Positions 15,605 through 27,209 are shown, counted from the first letter of the stretch. The stretch: 64,000 nucleotides of DNA from Nocardioides sp. REDSEA-S33_B3 (GCA_001627335.1 LUPK01000032.1:62001-126000), one strand, 5' to 3'. Made by a program: numbers and translations. Notes: generated by a model from the sequence alone, not told the origin.

Positions 15605-17438
15605 CTACTTCTTCGGCTTGTCGGCCGACGCGCCGCCGCCACCGGTGGAGAGCGCGGCCACGAAGGCCTCCTGGGGGACCTCGACGCGGCCGACCATCTT
15701 CATCCGCTTCTTGCCCTCCTTCTGCTTCTCCAGCAGCTTGCGCTTGCGGCTGATGTCGCCGCCGTAGCACTTGGCTGGCGGCCTGGATCGGCACCTCGAA
15801 CTGCTGGCGCGGGATGAGCTCCTTGAGCTTGCCGGCCATCATCACGCCGTAGGAGTAGGCGGCGTCCTTGTGGACGATCGCGGAGAACGCGTCGACCGGC
15901 TCGCCCTGCAGCAGGATGTCGACCTTCACCAGGTCGGCTGCCTGGTCGCCGGAGCGCTCGTAGTCGAGCGAGGCGTAGCCCTTGGTGCGCGACTTCAGCT
16001 GGTCGAAGAAGTCGAAGACGATCTCGCCCATCGGCAGCGTGTAGCGCATCTCCACGCGGTCCTCGGAGAGGTAGTCCATGCCGCCGAGGGTGCCGCGCTT
16101 GGTCTGGCACAGCTCCATGATCGTGCCGATGTAGTCGCTGGGGCTGAGGATCGTGGCCTTGACGACCGGCTCGCGGACCTCGTGGATCTTGCCCTCGGGG
16201 AACTCGCTGGGGTTGGTCACCTCGATCTCGGTGCCGTCCTCCATCACCACGTCGTAGACGACGTTGGGGGCCGTCGAGATCAGGTCGAGGCCGAACTCGC
16301 GCTCGAGCCGGTCGCGGGTGATCTCCATGTGCAGCAGCCCGAGGAAGCCGCAGCGGAAGCCGAAGCCGAGCGCGCCGGAGGTCTCCGGCTCGTAGGTCAG
16401 CGCCGCGTCGTTGAGCTGGAGCTTCTCCAGCGCCTCGCGCAGGTCGCCGAACTGGTCGCCGTCGATCGGGTAGAGACCGGCGTAGACCATCGGGTTGGGG
16501 TGCTTGTAGCCGCCGAGCATGTCGGTGGCACCGCCGTGCTGGGTGGTGATCGTGTCACCGACCCGGGACTGGCGGACGTCCTTCACGCCGGTGATGAGGT
16601 AGCCGACCTCGCCGACCCCGATCTCGCCGGCCTTGACCTGCTCGGGGCTGATCACGCCGACCTCGAGCATCTCGTGGGTGGCGCCGGTCGACATCATCTT
16701 GATGCGGTCGCGGTGGTTGAGCTTGCCGTCGACCACGCGGACGTAGGTGACCACGCCGCGGTAGGTGTCGTAGACCGAGTCGAAGATCAGCGCGCGCGCC
16801 GGCTTGTCGGGGTCACCGACCGGCGGCGGGGTCTGCTTGACGATCTCGTCGAGCAGGGCCTCGACACCGAAGCCGGTCTTCGCGCTGACCTGGAGCACGT
16901 CCTCGGGCTCGCATCCCACCAGGCCGGCCAGCTCGGCGGCGTACTTCTCGGGGTTGGCGCTGGGCAGGTCGATCTTGTTGAGCACCGGGATGATGTGGAG
17001 GTCGGCGCCCATGGCGAGGTAGAGGTTCGCCAGGGTCTGCGCCTCGATGCCCTGCGCGGCGTCGACCAGCAGGATCGCCGCCTCGCAGGCCTCCAGGGAG
17101 CGGGAGACCTCGTAGGTGAAGTCGACGTGGCCCGGGGTGTCGATCATGTTCAGCACGTAGGTGCCGGCGTCGGTGCCCTGCGCGTTGTCGGGGTCGACGC
17201 CCCACGGCATCCGCACCGCCTGGGACTTGATGGTGATGCCGCGCTCGCGCTCGATGTCCATGCGGTCGAGGTACTGCGCCCGGGCGGCACGCTCGTCGAC
17301 CACACCGGTCAGCTGGAGCATCCGGTCGGCCAGCGTCGACTTGCCGTGGTCGATGTGGGCGATGATGCAGAAGTTGCGGATGATCGCCGGGTCGGTCTGG
17401 CCCGGCACGGGCCAGGACTTCGGGGGAACAGCAGGCAC
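15605..17438 (-). pseudogene. lepA: Elongation factor 4 (LepA), disrupted by a frameshifting deletion
   Basis: From the GTG at 17438 the frame encodes a normal LepA: G1 [10 protein letters not shown]3 DTPGH, G4 NKID, G5 SAKTG, then EF-G-like domains to EVPIQAA at residue 554. There only four bases (15773-15776) separate the last Ala codon from the codons for [12 protein letters not shown], which are in another frame. LepA proteins have about 20 residues in between, so about 56 nt are missing. The LepA-specific C-terminal part remains in the second frame to TAG at 15605-15607. The first frame would read on out of family to 15072. LepA is a ribosome-associated GTPase that is dispensable in many bacteria, so loss is possible; an assembly error is also possible. 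Confidence 0.85.
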
Positions 17439-17557
17439 GGGGTCTCAGGCGTTCTCTCGTACGTCGGGACGGACCCGGCCATCCTCCCACGACACCCCCG
17501 CCATGCCCGCCACGCCGGGGGTCGGCCTCCCCCACTCCGCGCCGGGGACACCCCACG

Positions 17558-18541
17558 ATGGGGCCCGTGCCCACCTCTTCCCCGGCGGCCGCGCCCACCT
17601 CTGCCGTGCCCACCTACCTGCCGTGGGGTCGCACGGCCCGGCGGCTGGACTGGGCCCACCTGCCTCCGCAGGTCCGCTTCGACGTCGAGGCCCGGCTGGG
17701 CTCGCCGGTGGTGGCGGACTCCACGCTGACCCACGGCTACGTGCCGGCCATCGAGACCGTGCTCACCCTCGCCGACGGCACGCACCACCTGCTGCGCGCG
17801 GCCTCGACGAAGGCGCAGCGCTCCTTCGCCGCGTCCCTGCGTGCCGAGGCGGCCTGGCTGCGCACGCTGCCCGAGACCGTGCCGACCGTCCGGCTCACGC
17901 ACCTGCTGGACGGCGACTGGGTGGTGCTGCTGCTCGAGCACCCCGCTGCCCGGCTCCCCCACCGCCCGTGGCGCGAGGACGACCTGGACCGGTGCCTGGA
18001 GGCCGTGTCCGCCGCTGCGGTGGCGCTGACGCCGGCTCCCGGGGAGGCCCGTCCGTTCGCCGAGGACCTCGCGGACTGGATGGGTCGCTGGGACATCCTC
18101 GAGGGGCGCGAGGACCTCGGGACGCCCATGCAGCTGCTCACCGCCGGGCGGCTCGCGGCGCGGCTGCCCGAGGTGACCGCCGGGGACACGCTGGTCCACA
18201 CCGACCTGCGCGACGACACCCTCCACCTGACGCCGGACGGCGGCGTGCTGCTCGACGGCTGGGCGTGGCCGGTGCGCGGCGCGGCCTGGCTGGACCCGCT
18301 CCTGCTGCTGGTCGGCCCGTGCGGCGACGGCGTGGACGTCGAGGCAGTGCTCCGTCGTACGCCGCTGCTGGCGCGGGTCCGCGACGAGGACGTCGACTGC
18401 GTGCTGGCGGCGATGGCCGGCTTCTTCCTCACCAGCTGCGACCTGCCGGTGCCGGCGGCGTCGCCGTGGCTGCGGGAGTTCCAGCGATGGCAGGGCGAGG
18501 CCGTCTGGGGCTGGCTGCGCCGGCGCCGCGGCTGGGAGTGA
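17558..18541 (+). CDS. Phosphotransferase-fold protein (APH-like)
   Basis: 327 residues related to the aminoglycoside/choline kinase fold. The catalytic loop reads LVHTDLRDDTLHL (H214, D216) and the metal-site strand VLLDGWAWP. The Asn five residues after the catalytic Asp in the HxDxxxxN pattern is replaced by T221, so activity is uncertain. Relatives in actinobacteria are annotated as phosphotransferase-family enzymes of unknown substrate. It diverges from lepA. An alternative GTG start at 17567 lies 7 nt after a CACGAT hexamer and would fit the leaderless pattern seen elsewhere; the ATG at 17558 is inside that hexamer. Confidence 0.72.
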   Translation: MGPVPTSSPAAAPTSAVPTYLPWGRTARRLDWAHLPPQVRFDVEARLGSPVVADSTLTHGYVPAIETVLTLADGTHHLLRAASTKAQRSFAASLRAEAAWLRTLPETVPTVRLTHLLDGDWVVLLLEHPAARLPHRPWREDDLDRCLEAVSAAAVALTPAPGEARPFAEDLADWMGRWDILEGREDLGTPMQLLTAGRLAARLPEVTAGDTLVHTDLRDDTLHLTPDGGVLLDGWAWPVRGAAWLDPLLLLVGPCGDGVDVEAVLRRTPLLARVRDEDVDCVLAAMAGFFLTSCDLPVPAASPWLREFQRWQGEAVWGWLRRRRGWE

Positions 18542-18595
18542 GAAGGCCGTGAGTGAGACACTGATCGGACCGGCCCGATGACGACCTCAGGCGAT

Positions 18596-18624
18596 TTGGG
18601 CGCTCTCCGGCGCCGCTGTTAGCC
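18596..18624 (+). promoter_or_regulatory. Probable rpsT promoter
   Basis: TTGGGC at 18596-18601 and TTAGCC at 18619-18624 are separated by exactly 17 bases and preceded by TG at the -10 side. They lie about 95 bp before the rpsT start and read towards it. Confidence 0.45.
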
Positions 18625-18716
18625 TTGCACGTCGCTTCGTTGGCGCGCCTCTTGCGCGCCCGGCGACCGTCAGCATCACCAGACCCGCACGCATCCACAC
18701 ACGTAAGGCGAGCCCC

Positions 18717-18977
18717 GTGGCGAACATCAAGTCCCAGATCAAGCGCAACAAGCAGAACGAGAAGCGCCACGAGCGCAACAAGGCCGTCAAGAGCGAGCTC
18801 AAGACCGCCATCCGCCGCTTCAACGAGGCCGTCGAGGCCGGCGACAACGAGAAGGCCGTGACCTCGGCCCGCGTCGCCACCAAGAAGCTCGACAAGGCCG
18901 CCTCGAAGGGCGTCATCCACAAGAACCAGGCCGCGAACCGCAAGTCGTCGATCGCCAAGAAGGCCGCCGCACTCTGA
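18717..18977 (+). CDS. rpsT: 30S ribosomal protein S20
   Basis: 86 residues, the usual length. [21 protein letters not shown], read from a GTG start, is the S20 N-terminus. The rest is the Lys/Ala/Arg-rich three-helix protein ([39 protein letters not shown]) that binds 16S rRNA during early 30S assembly. AAGGCGAG upstream can serve as a ribosome binding site. The gene has its own promoter and terminator and stands alone on the plus strand next to holA and lepA, the common actinobacterial order. Confidence 0.97.
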   Translation: MANIKSQIKRNKQNEKRHERNKAVKSELKTAIRRFNEAVEAGDNEKAVTSARVATKKLDKAASKGVIHKNQAANRKSSIAKKAAAL

Positions 18978-19016
18978 TCCTGACCCGGGCACTGCCCGGT
19001 CTGGGACGCTGACAGC

Positions 19017-19045
19017 GACCCGCTCCACCTCTGGTGGGGCGGGTC
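19017..19045. terminator. rpsT/holA bidirectional terminator
   Basis: A 13-bp stem (19017-19029 with 19033-19045, one G.T wobble) with a 3-base loop follows rpsT and precedes the holA stop on the other strand. A smaller hairpin (ccgggc-act-gcccgg) lies just before it. Confidence 0.7.
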
Positions 19046-19095
19046 GTCGGCGTTTCGGGTGTCGCGTCCGGACCGTCGGTGGGAGCACCCGTGGC

Positions 19096-20118
19096 TCAGG
19101 AGCGCAGGGCAGCGATGGTCAGCACCAGCCGCTCCAAGGTGTACGACGCATCGCTGGCCGCACCCTTGACGTCGGCGTCGGCCTGGGCGACCGCCCGGAT
19201 CGCGGCCACGAGCCCGTCGTCGCTCCATCCCTTGGCCTGGTCGCGCAGGGTGCGGATCTTCCACGGCGGCACCCCCACCTCGCGGGCGAGGTCGGCATCG
19301 CGCATCCCACGACCCCGTGACGTGGCCGCCTTGAACCGGGCGATCCCACGGGCGCTGCCGGCGAACGCGGAGGTCACCAGCACCGAGGCGGTGCCGTTGT
19401 CGAGCGCCCACCGCAGCTCCTCGAGCGCCTCGAGCCGCTTGCCGTAGAACGCGGCGTCGGCGACCACGAAGGACTTCGCCTCGGCGCGACCGCCGAAGTA
19501 CTGCGCGACGCGCTCCTCCCCCAGCGCCTCGTCGGGGAAGTCGTGAGCCAGCTGGTCGACCGCCGCGGCGAGCGCACGCAGGTCGTGCCCGACCGCCTGG
19601 ACCAGCGCGTTGGCCGCCGACGGCTCCATCCGCGCACCGAGCATCCTCGCCTCGGCGACCACGAACTGCGGGAACTCCGAAGGCTTGAGCTCCTCGGTCT
19701 TGACCTCGGTCACGGGGCCGAGCTTGCGCAGCTTGGTCAGCACCCCCGACCCCTTGGGGCCGCCGGAGTGCACCAGCACCAGCGCGACGTCCTCCGCCGG
19801 CGCACCCGCGTAGTCCAGGAGCGCGTCGACCGACTCCTCGGGCAGGTGCTCGAGCTCGCGCACGACCACGCACCGGGTGCTGGAGAACAGCGACGGGGCG
19901 GACAGCTCGCCCAGCGAGCCGAGGGTCAGGTCGGCACCGACGGCCTCGGCCATCTCGGCCTCGCCGTCGTGGGACCGCACGGCCGCACGGACCGCGCCGA
20001 CGGTCCGCTCGCGCAGGAACTCCTCCTTGCCGGTCACCAGGGTGACGTGGCCGAGGACGTCCCCGGGGGCGGGGCCGGCCTGGCGGGCTGGACGGGCGGG
20101 GGTGCGGGCGGCTGCCAT
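19096..20118 (-). CDS. holA: DNA polymerase III subunit delta
   Basis: 340 residues matching the clamp-loader delta subunit. It has an AAA+-like N-terminal fold (LVTGKEEFLRERTVGAV, 28-44), LFSSTRCVVVRELEHLPEE, the central ALVQAVGHDLRALAAAVDQLA helix pair and the C-terminal collar WKIRTLRDQAKGWSDDGL. Delta opens the beta sliding clamp within the clamp loader. The Walker A is degenerate, as is normal for delta. It is the last gene of the leuS-degV-comEA-comEC-holA series on the minus strand, 73 bp after comEC, with an ATG start. Confidence 0.93.
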   Translation of the reverse strand: MAAARTPARPARQAGPAPGDVLGHVTLVTGKEEFLRERTVGAVRAAVRSHDGEAEMAEAVGADLTLGSLGELSAPSLFSSTRCVVVRELEHLPEESVDALLDYAGAPAEDVALVLVHSGGPKGSGVLTKLRKLGPVTEVKTEELKPSEFPQFVVAEARMLGARMEPSAANALVQAVGHDLRALAAAVDQLAHDFPDEALGEERVAQYFGGRAEAKSFVVADAAFYGKRLEALEELRWALDNGTASVLVTSAFAGSARGIARFKAATSRGRGMRDADLAREVGVPPWKIRTLRDQAKGWSDDGLVAAIRAVAQADADVKGAASDASYTLERLVLTIAALRS

Positions 20119-20191
20119 GGTGCGGCTCAGCCTGCCACAGGCGGCCGACAGTCCCCCACCGGGCGGCCTCCCGCCCAGTCACCGGGTCATG

Positions 20192-22528
20192 TCACCGGGT
20201 CGTGAGCACCGAGGGGCCCGCCTCGCCCGCCACCACCGCGACCGACCCGTCGGTGTCCGTGCGCAACACACGGGCCCCCGCGGACTCCAGCGCGGTCAGC
20301 ACCGAGGGCGCGGGGTGGCCGTAGTCGTTGTCCTCCCCGACCGTCACGACGGCGACGCGTGCACCGAGCCCGGTGAGCCACCCGAGGTCCTGGTAGGAGC
20401 TGCCGTGGTGGGGCACCTTCAGCACGTCGACGGCCAGGTCGGGCAGCGTGCGTGCCAGCGCTGCCTGGCCGGGAGGCTCCAGGTCGCCGGTGAGCAGCAG
20501 TCGCAGGCCAGCGACCTCGACCAGCAGCACCACGCTGGCGTCGTTCGCCGCCGTCCCGTCCCCGGGACCGGTGCCCGGCTCCCCGGAGGTCGGCCAGAGC
20601 ACCTGCAGCCGCGTGGCCCCGGAGCGCCAGGCTCCGGCGTACGGCGCGGGGTGGAGGGGTACGCCGGCGGCGGCCGCGTCCGCGAGCACCGACCGCGCCC
20701 CGTCGGCCGGGTCGAGCACCCGGCTGACCCAGACCTCGCGGACGTCGTGGGACCCGAGCACCGCCGACAGCCCGTCCACGTGGTCGGCGTGGAAGTGCGT
20801 GAGGACGAGGAGGTCGACGGTGGCCACCCCGAGGTCGTCGAGGCAGCGGCCGACCACCCCGGGCTCGGGCCCGACGTCGACCACGACCGCATGCCCCGGG
20901 GTGGTGGCGAGCACCAGGGCGTCTCCCTGCCCGACGTCGCACGCCACGAGCACCCACCCGTCGGGGGGCCACCCGGGCACCGGCGGTCGCACCAGCACCG
21001 CGACGACCAGCACCACACAGCTCGCCGCCCCTCGGGCCCGGGTGCTCACGAGCCGGGGCCCCCGCCAGGCCAGCACCACGGTCAGCGCGGTCAGCGCCGC
21101 CAGGGCGGCTCCGCTCGTGGACCAGTCGACGGCCGCCGTCGGGAGGCCCGCACCCCGGTGGGCGACCACGACGATCCAGCCCACGCACCACGTGGCCACC
21201 GTGCCGAGCAACCGGCCGGCCCAGGGCCAGACCAGGCCGACGCAGCCGCCGAGCAGCCCCAGCACGGTGGCCGGACCGACGGCGGGCGCGGCGAGCAGGT
21301 TGGCCACCACCGCCACCAGGCTGACCTGGCCGCTGAGGGCAGCCACGACGGGCGTGCACGCCAGCTGCGCCGCAGTGGGCACGGCGATCGCCTCGGCGAG
21401 CCAGCGGGGCAGCCACCGGGCCAGCGCGTCGCGCCAGCGCGGGCCGATCAGCACGATCCCTCCCGTCGCCAGCACCGACAGCGCGAACCCGGGAGCGGTG
21501 GCCAGCGTCGGGTCGACGAGCAGCAGCACCGTCACCGCGACACCCAACCCGCGGACGGCCCGACCACCGCCATGGGTCAGCGCGAGCAGCCCCACGACGC
21601 CCATCACCGCGGCACGCAGCACGCTGGGCTCGGTGCGGGCCAGCAGGACGAACCCCACCACGCCGGCCATCCCGAGGACCAGCAGTCCGCGGCCGCGCAC
21701 GCCCACCAGGCGCGCGAGCACGAGCAGCGCCCCCAGGAGCAGCGTGAGGTTGGTGCCGGACACGGCGAGCAGGTGGGTCAGCCCGGTCGCCCGGAACTCC
21801 TCGGCCACCTCTGGATCGAGCCCGGCGTCGTCACCGGCGACGAGGGCCGGCACGAGCACCCGCTCGGGAGCGGGACGGTGCGCGACCGCGTCCCGCAGGG
21901 AGGCGCGCAGCACCTCGGTGGCCCGCCACCACGCCCCGGGGGTCTCCAGCAGCGTCGGCTCGCCGTGCACCGAGAGCACCGCGGCCAGGGCCCGTTCCCC
22001 GTCCTCGGTGGGCTGGAGCCGGCCGGCGAGTGCCACGGTGGAGCCCAAACGCACGTCGGCCCAGGACGCCGGGGCCAGCACGAGGACCGGCGACCGCACC
22101 TTCCACGCGGTGCCCCGTCCAGTGATCTCGACGACCACGGCGCGCAGGAAGACCCCGTCGGTCCGAGCGCCGGCCATCGGCCGCGGATCCGTGCTCACCA
22201 CCAGTCGGCCCGTCACCGCGGCGCCCTCGGCCGCCAGGGCGGAGACCGGGTCGCCCTGGACCCGATCGGCGCGCAGGAGGCCTGCGCAGAGCACCGCCAC
22301 CAGCGCCAGCAGGCAGGCCAGCGCCGTGGTGCGCCAGGCCAGCGCGAGTGCGCGCCCCGGGCCGCGGGAGCGCACGGCGACCACGGCGGCGCCGACCCCA
22401 CCCACCGTCACCAGGATCCCAGCCAGGACGAGCGTCCAGCCGGGTGCCACCACCAGCAGCCCGCCGGCCCACGCCGACAGCCCGACCAGCCCCATCCGCA
22501 GGTCGGCCTGGCGGGTCGCCGCGGGCAC
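20192..22528 (-). CDS. comEC: ComEC/Rec2 DNA-uptake channel protein
   Basis: 778 residues with the full three-part architecture. An N-terminal membrane/OB-like region (DUF4131) is followed by the Competence domain of many helices starting at GDDAGLDPEVAEEFRATGLTH with LLAVSGTNLTLLL. The C-terminal metallo-beta-lactamase domain carries CDVGQGDALVL, the metal motif HFHADHVDG and PHHGSSYQD. ComEC moves single-stranded DNA across the cytoplasmic membrane, and the C-terminal domain is thought to degrade the other strand. All metal-motif residues are present, so it looks functional. The GTG start is 3 nt after the comEA stop. Confidence 0.94.
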   Translation of the reverse strand: MPAATRQADLRMGLVGLSAWAGGLLVVAPGWTLVLAGILVTVGGVGAAVVAVRSRGPGRALALAWRTTALACLLALVAVLCAGLLRADRVQGDPVSALAAEGAAVTGRLVVSTDPRPMAGARTDGVFLRAVVVEITGRGTAWKVRSPVLVLAPASWADVRLGSTVALAGRLQPTEDGERALAAVLSVHGEPTLLETPGAWWRATEVLRASLRDAVAHRPAPERVLVPALVAGDDAGLDPEVAEEFRATGLTHLLAVSGTNLTLLLGALLVLARLVGVRGRGLLVLGMAGVVGFVLLARTEPSVLRAAVMGVVGLLALTHGGGRAVRGLGVAVTVLLLVDPTLATAPGFALSVLATGGIVLIGPRWRDALARWLPRWLAEAIAVPTAAQLACTPVVAALSGQVSLVAVVANLLAAPAVGPATVLGLLGGCVGLVWPWAGRLLGTVATWCVGWIVVVAHRGAGLPTAAVDWSTSGAALAALTALTVVLAWRGPRLVSTRARGAASCVVLVVAVLVRPPVPGWPPDGWVLVACDVGQGDALVLATTPGHAVVVDVGPEPGVVGRCLDDLGVATVDLLVLTHFHADHVDGLSAVLGSHDVREVWVSRVLDPADGARSVLADAAAAGVPLHPAPYAGAWRSGATRLQVLWPTSGEPGTGPGDGTAANDASVVLLVEVAGLRLLLTGDLEPPGQAALARTLPDLAVDVLKVPHHGSSYQDLGWLTGLGARVAVVTVGEDNDYGHPAPSVLTALESAGARVLRTDTDGSVAVVAGEAGPSVLTTR

Positions 22529-22531
22529 GCC

Positions 22532-23518
22532 TCAGACCGTCACGAGTGGCGCGAGGGTCTCGAGCGTGGCCGGGCCGATCCCGTCGACCTCGAGCAGCTC
22601 CTGGACCGCGGTGAAGCCCCCGTGCTCCTCGCGCCACGCCAGGATCGCCTGGGCGGTCACGGGCCCGACCTCGGGCAGGGACTCCAGCAGGGCCTGGTCG
22701 GCGGTGTTGAGGTTCACCAGCGCCGCGGGGGCGCCGGGCGCACCGGGCGCACCGGCCCCGCTCGGTACGCCGGCGGCGGCTGCGCCCTGGCCCACCAGCA
22801 CCTGCTCACCGTCGACGAGGACCCGCGCCAGGTTGAGCCCGGACAGGTCCACGCCTCCCCGGGCACCGCCGGCGGCTTCGATGGCGTCGACCACCCGGGA
22901 ACCGACGGGGAGCTCGAGCACACCGGGGCGTCGGACCCGGCCGGCCACGTCGACGACCACGACCGCCCCGTCCTCCTCGCCGGCCGCCCCCGTCCCTCCG
23001 GGGGTCTCCCCCGTCGGGTCGGAGGGCAGGTCCACCAGCGACCCCGTGGGGCCGGTGTCGGACGCGGCGGGGGCCAGCGGGGCCGCGAGCGGGACCGGCT
23101 CGGAGCGCACGACCCACCAGCTCGTGACGGCCAGACCGAGCGCCACCATGACCGCGACCACCGCGAGGTGGACCAGCCCCAGCCGCAGGTGCGTCGGTGG
23201 CACGGGCAACCGGCTCGGGCGCCGGCTGGCGTGCCTGCCCGGCATCGGGACCGTCCGCGCGACCGGGACCGGCTCGACGTCCCCCAGGGGCTCCGGCCCC
23301 ATCAGGTCGTCGAGCCGGGAGCGGTCGTGGAGGACGGAGGGGACGTCCCGCACCCGGGTGGGTCCGCCCCAGGTCCCGGACCCGTCCCAGGAGGACGCGC
23401 GCGTGGGTCCGGCTGCCGGCTCCACCGGCTCGGGCGGCTCCGCCGGCTGGGGCGGCACGAGCAGCGCGAGCCGTCGCTCGACGGCCTCGCGGTGCTCGGT
23501 GGATCGTCGCGATCGCAT
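22532..23518 (-). CDS. comEA: ComEA-type DNA-binding protein
   Basis: 328 residues, longer than the classical protein because of a Pro-rich cytoplasmic N-terminus. One membrane helix (about 120-142) is followed by a Gly/Thr/Pro linker and an SLBB domain (VVVDVAGRVRRPGVLEL, VDAIEAAGGA). A C-terminal pair of helix-hairpin-helix motifs starts at LVNLNTADQALLESLPEVG. ComEA holds incoming double-stranded DNA outside the membrane and hands it to ComEC. The ATG is 6 nt after TAGCGT, so a leaderless promoter inside the operon is likely in addition to read-through from leuS-degV. Confidence 0.93.
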   Translation of the reverse strand: MRSRRSTEHREAVERRLALLVPPQPAEPPEPVEPAAGPTRASSWDGSGTWGGPTRVRDVPSVLHDRSRLDDLMGPEPLGDVEPVPVARTVPMPGRHASRRPSRLPVPPTHLRLGLVHLAVVAVMVALGLAVTSWWVVRSEPVPLAAPLAPAASDTGPTGSLVDLPSDPTGETPGGTGAAGEEDGAVVVVDVAGRVRRPGVLELPVGSRVVDAIEAAGGARGGVDLSGLNLARVLVDGEQVLVGQGAAAAGVPSGAGAPGAPGAPAALVNLNTADQALLESLPEVGPVTAQAILAWREEHGGFTAVQELLEVDGIGPATLETLAPLVTV

Positions 23519-23524
23519 GGGGCG

Positions 23525-23530
23525 ACGCTA
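23525..23530 (-). promoter_or_regulatory. -10 element for leaderless comEA mRNA
   Basis: TAGCGT on the minus strand, six bases (CGCCCC), then the comEA ATG. It would let comEA-comEC be transcribed independently of leuS. Confidence 0.45.
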
Positions 23531-23591
23531 GGGAGGCGCAGGGCCCCTCAGTCGGGCATCGACGCGTCCTGTGGAGCAGGCCGCCCACCGG

Positions 23592-24551
23592 TCAGGCTGT
23601 GGACGCCTCGTGGTCCTCGCCGGGCTCCCCGCCGGGTCCCCGGTCGGGCACCGGCCCTCGCGGCGCGACGCACACCGCGATCATCCCCGGCCCCACGTGC
23701 GCGCCCAGGACGGCACCGAGCTCGCCGCACGACACGGTGGCGTCGGCCAGCCGCTCACCGAGCCGCTCCTGCAAGTGCTCGGCCAGCGTGGCGGCACGGT
23801 CGGGGTTGGCCAGGTGCGCGACGGCGACGTCGAGGTGGACGGCCACCTCGGGGTCGAGCCCTCCGGCCAGCTCCTCGGCCGCGGTCACCGCCAGCTCCTC
23901 GAGGCGGGCCAGCGCCCGGGCGGAGGTGCGCACCCGCTCGAGCGGTGCGACCCGACCGTCCTCGATCCGCAGCAGCGGCTTCACGGCCAGGGCGCCTCCG
24001 AGCAGCGCGGCGGTGGCACCGATCCGGCCGCCTCGACGGAGGTACTCCAGGGTGTCGACGTAGAACAGCGACGACGACCGCTCCGCGCAGTCGCGGGCGG
24101 CGTCGGCCGCCTCCTCCACGGTGGCGCCGTCGGCTGCCGCGCGGGCGGCCGCGAGGGCGGCGTACCCGGTCGCCACCCCGACCTGGCGCGAGTCGACCGG
24201 GATCACCGGCACGGGCGCCTCGAGGGCGGCGAGGTGCGCGGACTCGAAGGTGCCGCTCATCTCCGCCGAGAGGTGCACCGACACGATGGCGGTCGCGCCG
24301 TCCTCGGCCGCACGGCGGTAGGTCTCGAGCATGACGGCCGGCGAGGGCCGCGAGGTCGAGACCGGCGTCCACTCCTTCAGCGCCGCCGCGACCCGCTCCG
24401 GGGTGGCCCCCTCGGCGCCCTCGTCGAGGACCTCGGCGCCGATCACGACCTGCAGCGGCACGACGACGACACCGTGCTCCTCCGCCACCTGCGCAGGCAG
24501 GCTGGCGGTGGAGTCGGTGACGACGACGACACGGGTCCCCGGGGAGCTCAC
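23592..24551 (-). CDS. DegV family fatty-acid-binding protein
   Basis: 319 residues from a GTG 5 nt after the leuS stop. The DegV domain is clear: VVVVTDSTASLP at the N-terminus, TSRPSPAVMLETYRRA (the TSxP motif that contacts the lipid head group), SAEMSGTFESA and the YVDTLEYLRRGGRIG block. DegV proteins bind a fatty acid in a buried pocket; some present it to a fatty-acid kinase for phosphorylation, but no fakA-like kinase lies nearby here. It sits in the conserved leuS-degV-comEA order. The charged Gly/Pro/Glu tail (about 300-319) is not conserved in the family. Confidence 0.9.
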   Translation of the reverse strand: MSSPGTRVVVVTDSTASLPAQVAEEHGVVVVPLQVVIGAEVLDEGAEGATPERVAAALKEWTPVSTSRPSPAVMLETYRRAAEDGATAIVSVHLSAEMSGTFESAHLAALEAPVPVIPVDSRQVGVATGYAALAAARAAADGATVEEAADAARDCAERSSSLFYVDTLEYLRRGGRIGATAALLGGALAVKPLLRIEDGRVAPLERVRTSARALARLEELAVTAAEELAGGLDPEVAVHLDVAVAHLANPDRAATLAEHLQERLGERLADATVSCGELGAVLGAHVGPGMIAVCVAPRGPVPDRGPGGEPGEDHEASTA

Positions 24552-24555
24552 CGGG

Positions 24556-27045
<2,490 letters not shown>

Positions 27046-27106
27046 CGTCTTCTCTCTCACGTCTGGTGGACCTGGCTCATCGGGTTCGGCACCGGCTCGG
27101 GGGCAC

Positions 27107-27131
27107 AAAAAAACCCCTCGGGCAGAGGGGT
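27107..27131 (-). terminator. leuS: Intrinsic terminator in front of leuS, probable attenuator
   Basis: On the minus strand ACCCCTC-TGCCC-GAGGGGT forms a 7-bp stem (27113-27131) followed directly by seven U (27107-27113), 62 nt before the leuS start. Read with the leader peptide just upstream it fits a transcription attenuator. It could instead simply end the oxidoreductase transcript. Confidence 0.75.
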
Positions 27132-27165
27132 AGCCGCGGCGGCGTGGTGCTGGCCGTCGCGGCTA
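27131..27165 (-). promoter_or_regulatory. leuS: Leader stem overlapping the leader-peptide stop codon
   Basis: TAGCCGCG (27165-27158 on the minus strand), which begins with the leader stop codon, is perfectly complementary to CGCGGCTA (27138-27131), which ends where the terminator stem begins. A competing pairing is possible: GGTAGC at 27204-27199 with GCTACC at 27134-27129, which would break both this stem and the terminator base. Confidence 0.5.
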
Positions 27166-27189
27166 GGTAAGGAGCAGGTCCTGGCGCAC
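27163..27189 (-). CDS. Leucine-rich leader peptide of leuS
   Basis: A GTG-started frame of eight codons reads V(M)-R-Q-D-L-L-L-T-stop, with three adjacent and different Leu codons (CTG, CTC, CTT), the last rare in this genome. The TAG stop forms the 5' edge of a perfect 8-bp stem placed directly before the terminator. An in-frame GTG at 27213, overlapping the stop of the oxidoreductase gene, would give a 16-residue version. Neither start has a strong ribosome binding site. In attenuation, ribosomes stalling at the Leu codons when Leu-tRNA is scarce would favour transcription into leuS. The peptide is inferred from position and codons only. Confidence 0.55.
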   Translation of the reverse strand: MRQDLLLT

Positions 27190-27209
27190 GCCGGGAATGC
27201 TACCGCTGG

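Noticed and set aside
15072..17438. A single open frame of 788 codons that looks like LepA with a long C-terminal extension
   Set aside because: After residue 554 it leaves the LepA frame and reads Arg/Gly-rich noise antisense to the phosphatase remnant; the real LepA C-terminus is in another frame up to 15605.
19877..24334. A very long plus-strand open frame (over 1400 codons) across holA, comEC and comEA
   Set aside because: It is the GC-rich mirror of three well-supported minus-strand genes, is low-complexity and matches nothing.
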